Origin: Sipunculus nudus
Taxonomy: Eukaryota > Annelida > Sipuncula > Golfingiida > Sipunculidae
Direction of reading: 5' to 3'
Assembly: GCA_026874595.1 (NCBI GenBank)
Contig: CM049306.1
Span: forward strand, 19,895,019 to 19,959,018
DNA length: 64,000 nt
The position numbers and the translations under genes were made by a program. Of this stretch, positions 59,601-64,000 are shown piece after piece. The notes below the pieces were generated by a model. It was not told the origin of the DNA and made no database searches. It was given only the letters and a program-made list of their open reading frames with translations. How positions within the stretch are numbered: position 1 is the first letter of the stretch; the number at the start of each line of letters is the position of its first letter.

Positions 59601-62600
59601 GTGATATTTTCTAACCTTACCTCAATTCAAAAACTGTTTTTTTTAGAATACTGAGCAATTGAAGCATTACAGGATCTCATTTATAAAAATCTATATTTAT
59701 TTTTCTCCTACTTTGTACAGTTAAATCTTTTATCATTTTCGGGGATCAATTTGGGCTGATGTAAATCCTTTGGACCTGTGCAAGCATTGCATTTGCCCTG
59801 TGGATGAAACACCACAGTTGAGAATGATATCTTCAGTGCAAAGGGCTAGGGCTGAAGGGTCTTCCTTATTGCATTTTTCAGTATCATTGGTGACAGCACA
59901 GGAAGAACATTTTTAGCAAAATGTGCAAGACCTTGATTACACAATGACAGGGCATAATTATTCAGTCTCACTTGGATCTTTCATGTGTGATTAACCAAGT
60001 TCTCGCTTCTTCGTGTGAGAGGAAAAACTTCCAGAATGCACACAAACCTCTTGACGTGTGTTGGAATCTTCTGCGATCTTGGCCATCTTCTCTTTGGTTA
60101 ACTTGAGATCAGCTTCCAGGATCAAGATCTTGGACTCTTTCTCCTTTAATTTGGCCTCACGTTCTGCTTGCTATCGGTAAATAATTAACAAAACCTTACT
60201 ATTTATATGAATGAGATATGTGGGCACAAGCATAGAAATACATTCTCAGACCCAGGGTTGATCTACACAAACTTTTCAGGTTTTATCGCCAAGGTAACCT
60301 TAACTGACCAATAATCTATCTTTGCAGAGTTAAAAATGACTACGACTGAATCAATTATGAGCCATTAAAAGCAACAGATGTTTATGGTAAATATTATGAC
60401 AATTACCCACAGAGAGAGTTCTTTTCTTTTACTGATCTACTTAGGCATGATTCTGAAAGTGGGCCTGAACAGAAAAGTATAACACAGTAAGGACTCAAAA
60501 CTCAAAAGACAAGCTTCAATTGAGCTAGAGGGTATTATCATTATGTAAAGGTCATCACTATAAATTGAAGAAAGATTTATCCATTTCATTTTAAAATTAC
60601 TGGTAAGATGTACAAGCAACATTTATGTCTTTACAGTGAACTAATAAAATATAATTAAGTTAAGAAAAAAGTGTGAATAAATATTTGTTGAACAATATCA
60701 TCTGAACCACAAAGCATAATTTCTAATAAACAGTGAATTAACTTCTCATCAATAGATCTACAGTTTCTAATTCTATAGCTTACCTCCTTCACTGAAGCTG
60801 CATTTTCTTCTTTGAATTTACCCATTTTCTCCTTGTGGGCATCAAGTTCATGCTGAAGCTGATCTTTAACCTCCTTGAGGTCTTTATTTACATTTCTTGC
60901 TTTCTGAAGGTCATCTTTTAGCTTTTTGATTTTGTCATCCATGGTGGCCTTCAAATCGTTTATTTTCTGGTGCATTTCGGTACACTTTTCCCTGAGATCA
61001 GATTTTTTGTTTTCAGCTGCCTTCAACAGGGCATCTGAGTCATCAAGTTTCTTCTGTAAAAAGTCTTTTTCAGCTGATAAGCTCTTGATGTCTTGTTCAA
61101 GCTTAAACCTTTGCTCCTTTTCTGAGGATAATTTTTCATGAGAAGTAGTGTAATTTCTCTCTTGAACCTGCAGCTGTTCTTTAACAGTCTCAAGTTCATC
61201 TTGCAGCAAAGCACACATTTGAAGTTTGTTGGACAGTTCATTTTCTTTCTCAGCTTTGACTGCTGACAGCTCACTAGCGGTATCCTGGGCATTTTCAAGA
61301 TTCTGTTCCAAGGTACAACATTTATTCCGGAGTTCAGCGATCTCCTGCTGCTGATTTTGATGTTCCTGTCTAAATTTCTCAAGTTCCTCACTGCCCTTGG
61401 TCAATTCTTCTGCTTCTGCTTTCACTTGTTTTAGTTGTTGGATTAGAGTTTCTTCCTTGCTGTGATATTCTTTTTTCAAATCACTGATCTCCAAGAGAAG
61501 ACCACTGTATTCCTGCTGAAGACTAGCATGTCCTTGTTCCTTTCTAGATATATCATATTCAAGCTGGGCAATTTTATCTTTGAGCATACCCTCTTCACTG
61601 CGCAGTTTTGAATTTTCTTCTTTGGAAACAGTACATGCTACTTCAAATTCTGCAAGTTTGTTTTCTAATTCACTAATCAAGGAAGATTTTTCATCAAGTT
61701 TCTTTTGCTCTTCCATGTACTGAAGCTCCAACTTAGAAAAGCTGTCTTGAATGTTCTTTATATCATTTTCTTTATTGGTTAAAGTGTTAGTTAGTTCAGT
61801 GATTTGTTGCTGACAGATATCAAGGTCTCCCTGCTGGGAATCTGATTTAGCTGTAGCTTCTTCAACTTTCAACTCTAAGTCTTTGATTTCATTAGTCTTG
61901 AGCTGTAGTTTTTCCTTAGCTGATTGAGCTTCCACCTGCAGGCATTCAATTTGCATATGTAATTCTGACACTGAAGACTCCACCGATGATTTTTCTTGCT
62001 GCAGTGAATCCAACATGATCTTCATCTCAGATATGCTATTGTCTCTGCTTTCAAGGTGAGTTTTCAGCTGCTCATTTGTTTCTTTCAGACCTCGAATCTT
62101 ATTTAACTGTTCTTCTTTATGGGATGTTAAGGCACTTATCTTCTCTTCTAAATCTTGGACCTGAGTCTCGAGGACCGTCACATATTCAGTTTTCTCTTGA
62201 GACACTTTCATAGCCTCATTTACTGCATCCTTCAGTGATGCAATCTCATTCTGCAAATGTTGATTGCTGGAATCTGATGATTCCTTCTGTTCCTTCAAGT
62301 CCTGAAGCTCTTGTTCTAATGATGATATCAAATCCATCTGTTCCATGATCTGCTCTTCATGTTCTTTCTCAAGGTCACGTAACTTGGACTCAAGTGTTTT
62401 TATATTTTCTTTATTTTCTAAGTTTACCTTTTCAAGATTTTGTTTAAGCTCCAGTTCCTCCATATACTTTTCTGACTTTTCATCCAGCAAGAACTGGAGA
62501 TCTTCCATTTCTGAGACTTTAACATGTAAATCATCATCGAGCTTAGCTTTGGCCTCAGTAAGTTCAGTTATAGCCTGCTGGAATTTTGTAATAGTTGATG

Positions 62601-64000
62601 CTGCTGATGCTGACCTTTCATCACCGTTTGATTTCATCTGAACCAACTCCTCTGTCAGACTGCTATTCTTTTCCTTGATCTCCTTTATTTTAGATGAGAG
62701 TTCATCCCGCTCTGCACTGAGAGATTCTATATCTCCTTGTGAACCATCTGCTTTGATTTTAAGTGATTCAATTTCCTGCTGCAGAGATGATTTGGTGGCT
62801 TCAAGACTTTCATAGTTTTCTTGCATTCCACTGATTACATCCTGCTTTTCCTTGAGCATGTCATCTTTTTCTGCTACATCCTTCTTAAGAAGAGCAATCT
62901 GTTCTTTAAGGTTTTCCTTTTCCATATTAAAATTCTCCAAATCTGCTTTACATGTGGTCAATGCTTCTGCTTTTTCCTCCAATTTTGTGAGTGTATCTTC
63001 ATATTCAGTTGATATCTGCATTTTCAAATCAGCCAATTCTTCCACTTTCTTTTGTTCAGTGTGATATTCAGATGTGAGATATTCATTTTTAGCATCAGCT
63101 TCAGCAAGTGCAGCTTTCAAATTACTCAGCTCTTCATTCTTTTGTGAAACTTGAGTCTGCAAGTCTTCTGTAAAGCACTGGGTAGCTGACATTTCATTTT
63201 GTGAACAGCTGACCTGATATTCCAGTTTGATTTTTTCTTCTTTTTCTTCGTGTAAAAATTTTTCAACCATTGCCAAATTAGCCTCAAGGTTTTCAATTCT
63301 TTGTTCTTTTTGTTTTATCTCTTCTCTAAGTGTCAACATCTCCTGCTCTTTCACCTCGAGTTCCTCAAGTTGTTGTCTCAGAGACAAAATGGTTGCTTCC
63401 TGATCAACCTGATTTTTACTTTGCTTGGCTTCCCTTTCAGCTGCTTCCTGTTTCAGCTCATCAATTTTGTTTTGTAGTTCTACTATTCTCTTATCACACT
63501 CTTGCTGTACTTTATCTGCAATGTCCTTGCCCTGATTTACTGCATCAACAACATTTACCTCCAGAGCTGCACATTTTTCACGGTATTCTAAAACTTTAGC
63601 TTCCACTGATTCCAGCTCTTTTTTCAGCTTTTCATAATCAGCTTGCTTATCTTCCAAATTTTTGGCCAAAGACAAATTACTGATTTCACTCTGATTCTTC
63701 AATTGGGTAAGTTCAGCTTGAATATTGTCTTTCTCCTGCTTAATATCATCAGCCTTTCTCCTACTCTCCTGTAAGGATTCCTCTAGTGTTGAGCACTGAT
63801 TCTGGAGGCAAGAGATCTGCTCCTGAAGCCCTTCAGTTATGTTCTGATTTTCCTCATTCTGAATTGCCAGCTGGGCTGTTTTCTCATCATGAACTGATTT
63901 TGCATTATTCATTTCATCTTTAAGATGACTATTGTTTGCTTCAAGAGTTGACACCATCTGCTCTAGCTCATTTATTTTTTGCTGCAGTGTTTCTTCATTG
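53601..64000 (-). CDS. CENPE: CENP-E kinetochore kinesin, C-terminal part (eight exons, 5' end beyond window)
   Basis: Eight minus-strand exons join in phase to 1,515 codons plus a stop: 60,784 to the right edge, 60,048-60,170, 58,478-58,693, 58,017-58,080, 56,260-56,999, 55,352-55,412, 54,834-54,892 and 53,601-53,669. The first 1,185 or so residues are almost pure heptad coiled coil. The last 330 are a Ser/Thr/Pro-rich basic tail with SP sites (FPSPDG, ASPRLS, NSPKRP, VSPRRL), ending NPEECKTQ. CKTQ is a CaaX farnesylation box and is known as the ending of vertebrate CENP-E (CENP-F ends CKVQ). CENP-E is a plus-end kinesin-7 at kinetochores needed for chromosome congression. Its motor domain would lie beyond the right edge. 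The basic tail fits microtubule binding and mitotic phosphorylation. The alternative, another long spindle coiled-coil protein such as NuMA, also has a giant coiled-coil exon but lacks the CaaX end. Confidence 0.78.
54834..54892 (-). CDS. CENPE: CENP-E penultimate exon
   Basis: 59 nt with acceptor tctttcag and donor AAGTG|gtaagc. It encodes KKTSIGSKPAEKAQVTKKV after a split Ala codon. Lys-rich tail. Confidence 0.78.
55352..55412 (-). CDS. CENPE: CENP-E tail exon
   Basis: 61 nt with acceptor aattccag and donor ACATG|gtaagt. It encodes AKDTTLTTVTNSPKRPTTRH, with an SPKR site typical of Cdk substrates. Confidence 0.78.
55490..55800. repeat. Two-unit diverged repeat headed by TGTGACCTNTGACCTCATTA
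   Basis: Units begin at about 55,502 and 55,650 and share TGACCTCATTAA, TGGATTTTGC, a CATAAAAATCCATC-like block and a final GCAGCGAC/GGCAAC. They lie in the CENP-E intron between 55,412 and 56,260. The style is similar to the array at 25,327-25,895. Confidence 0.6.
56260..56999 (-). CDS. CENPE: CENP-E exon: Ser/Thr-rich basic tail
   Basis: 740 nt with acceptor tttttcag and donor CAGCAG|gtaaga. Low-complexity Ser/Lys/Arg sequence without predicted coils, for example LFPSPDGSSKSAAARSRLST and LTRSNSQKRLAASEPADPTQ. The apparent Met-Val-Met start upstream of the acceptor is intronic. Plus-strand frames over it are shadows. Confidence 0.8.
58017..58080 (-). CDS. CENPE: CENP-E exon: hinge after the coiled coil
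   Basis: 64 nt with acceptor cttttgcag and donor CAAG|gtgata. It encodes QTTKTSQPQRSEKGQGQMDK, ending in a split Gly. Polar, Gln/Lys-rich. Confidence 0.72.
58478..58693 (-). CDS. CENPE: CENP-E exon: last coiled-coil segment
   Basis: 216 nt, phase 0 both sides, acceptor cttgcag and donor GAACAG|gtgctg (weak). It encodes heptads (EKNAVLKAQVEKLEEEIRRV), then a basic stretch ending SSYRDELTEQ. Confidence 0.8.
58786..59209 (+). mobile_element. tRNA-derived SINE with 16-bp target-site duplication
   Basis: The flanks aaaataggtaccatgt at 58,770-58,785 and 59,210-59,225 are identical. The 424-nt insert opens with a tRNA-like body. Acceptor-like arms GCTTCT/AGAAGC (58,792 and 58,849), a D-arm CTC-AGAGGTA-GAG with A-box character, an anticodon-like stem CATGA/TCATG and a T-arm TGAG-TTCAAAT-CTCA (B box) are all present. 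It ends in an A-rich tail. It lies in a CENP-E intron, antisense to the gene. Confidence 0.85.
60048..60170 (-). CDS. CENPE: CENP-E exon: coiled coil
   Basis: 123 nt, phase 0 both sides, acceptor taccgatag and donor AAGAG|gtttgt (weak). It encodes QAEREAKLKEKESKILILEA and DLKLTKEKMAKIAEDSNTRQ, heptad-like. Confidence 0.8.
60784..64000 (-). CDS. CENPE: CENP-E giant coiled-coil exon (5' end beyond window)
   Basis: An uninterrupted 1,072-codon frame continues through the right edge. The first visible codons are NEETLQQKINELEQMVSTLE, so the ATG at 63,957 is internal rather than a start. It ends EENAASVKE|gtaagc. The residues are almost wholly heptad repeats rich in Glu, Lys, Leu, Gln and Ser, with few prolines or aromatics. 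Plus-strand Ser/Phe-rich frames over it are shadows. Confidence 0.85.

Noticed and set aside
62345-63599. Several plus-strand frames antisense to the CENP-E giant exon
   Set aside because: They are Ser/Phe-rich complements of Glu/Lys-rich coiled coil and were judged to be shadows.
53601-64000. Assignment to NuMA
   Set aside because: NuMA also has a giant coiled-coil exon and a basic tail, but the CKTQ CaaX ending fits CENP-E, and no LGN-binding-like motif was seen.
1-64000. CRISPR arrays, operons, phage or bacterial defence systems
   Set aside because: No short regularly spaced repeats, no prokaryotic gene packing and clear spliceosomal introns throughout.

Overview
The window is nuclear DNA from an animal, most likely a lophotrochozoan and probably a marine mollusc. 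It is AT-rich, and its genes are split by GT-AG introns. The identifiable proteins are animal-specific: a bHLH-PAS receptor, AP-5 sigma, a CENP-E kinetochore kinesin and a MAM-domain secreted protein. Introns and spacers are full of small non-autonomous repeats, tRNA-derived SINEs, (TA)n microsatellites and long poly-G runs. The species assignment is inference from repeat style and gene content. No bacterial, viral or organellar genes were seen.

Layout. (1) 1-9,954, minus strand: the 5' end of a secreted MAM-domain protein gene. A signal-peptide exon (9,876-9,954) joins in phase to the first half of a MAM domain (1,554-1,700), and the gene runs off the left edge. Its roughly 8.2-kb intron is packed with repeats. 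(2) About 9,955-14,890: spacer with one SINE-like sequence, microsatellites and no gene. (3) 15,442-41,298, minus strand: a complete nine-exon aryl hydrocarbon receptor (AhR) gene. All eight junctions keep phase and give a 738-residue protein with bHLH, PAS-A, PAS-B and a long C-terminal tail. (4) 22,225-22,962, plus strand: an intronless AP-5 complex sigma subunit gene (AP5S1) nested in the 12-kb third AhR intron on the opposite strand. (5) 41,300-52,950: spacer with the AhR upstream region and a cluster of dispersed and tandem repeats (46.9-50.9 kb). (6) 53,601-64,000, minus strand: the C-terminal 1,515 codons of a CENP-E gene. One giant exon (over 3.2 kb) encodes pure coiled coil, followed by seven short exons with a basic Ser/Pro-rich tail ending in the CaaX box CKTQ. 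The motor domain must lie beyond the right edge.

The genes have no obvious shared pathway: ligand/stress-responsive transcription (AhR), endosomal sorting (AP-5), chromosome congression (CENP-E) and an extracellular protein. No operon-like or defence-type system was found. The points most worth a second look are the divergent basic region and PAS-B pocket of the AhR, the nested antisense AP5S1, an inverted repeat pair bracketing AhR exon 3 (which also has a weak donor), a SINE with a perfect 16-bp target duplication inside CENP-E, and a family of MITE-like elements sharing CAGTGGCG-type ends.
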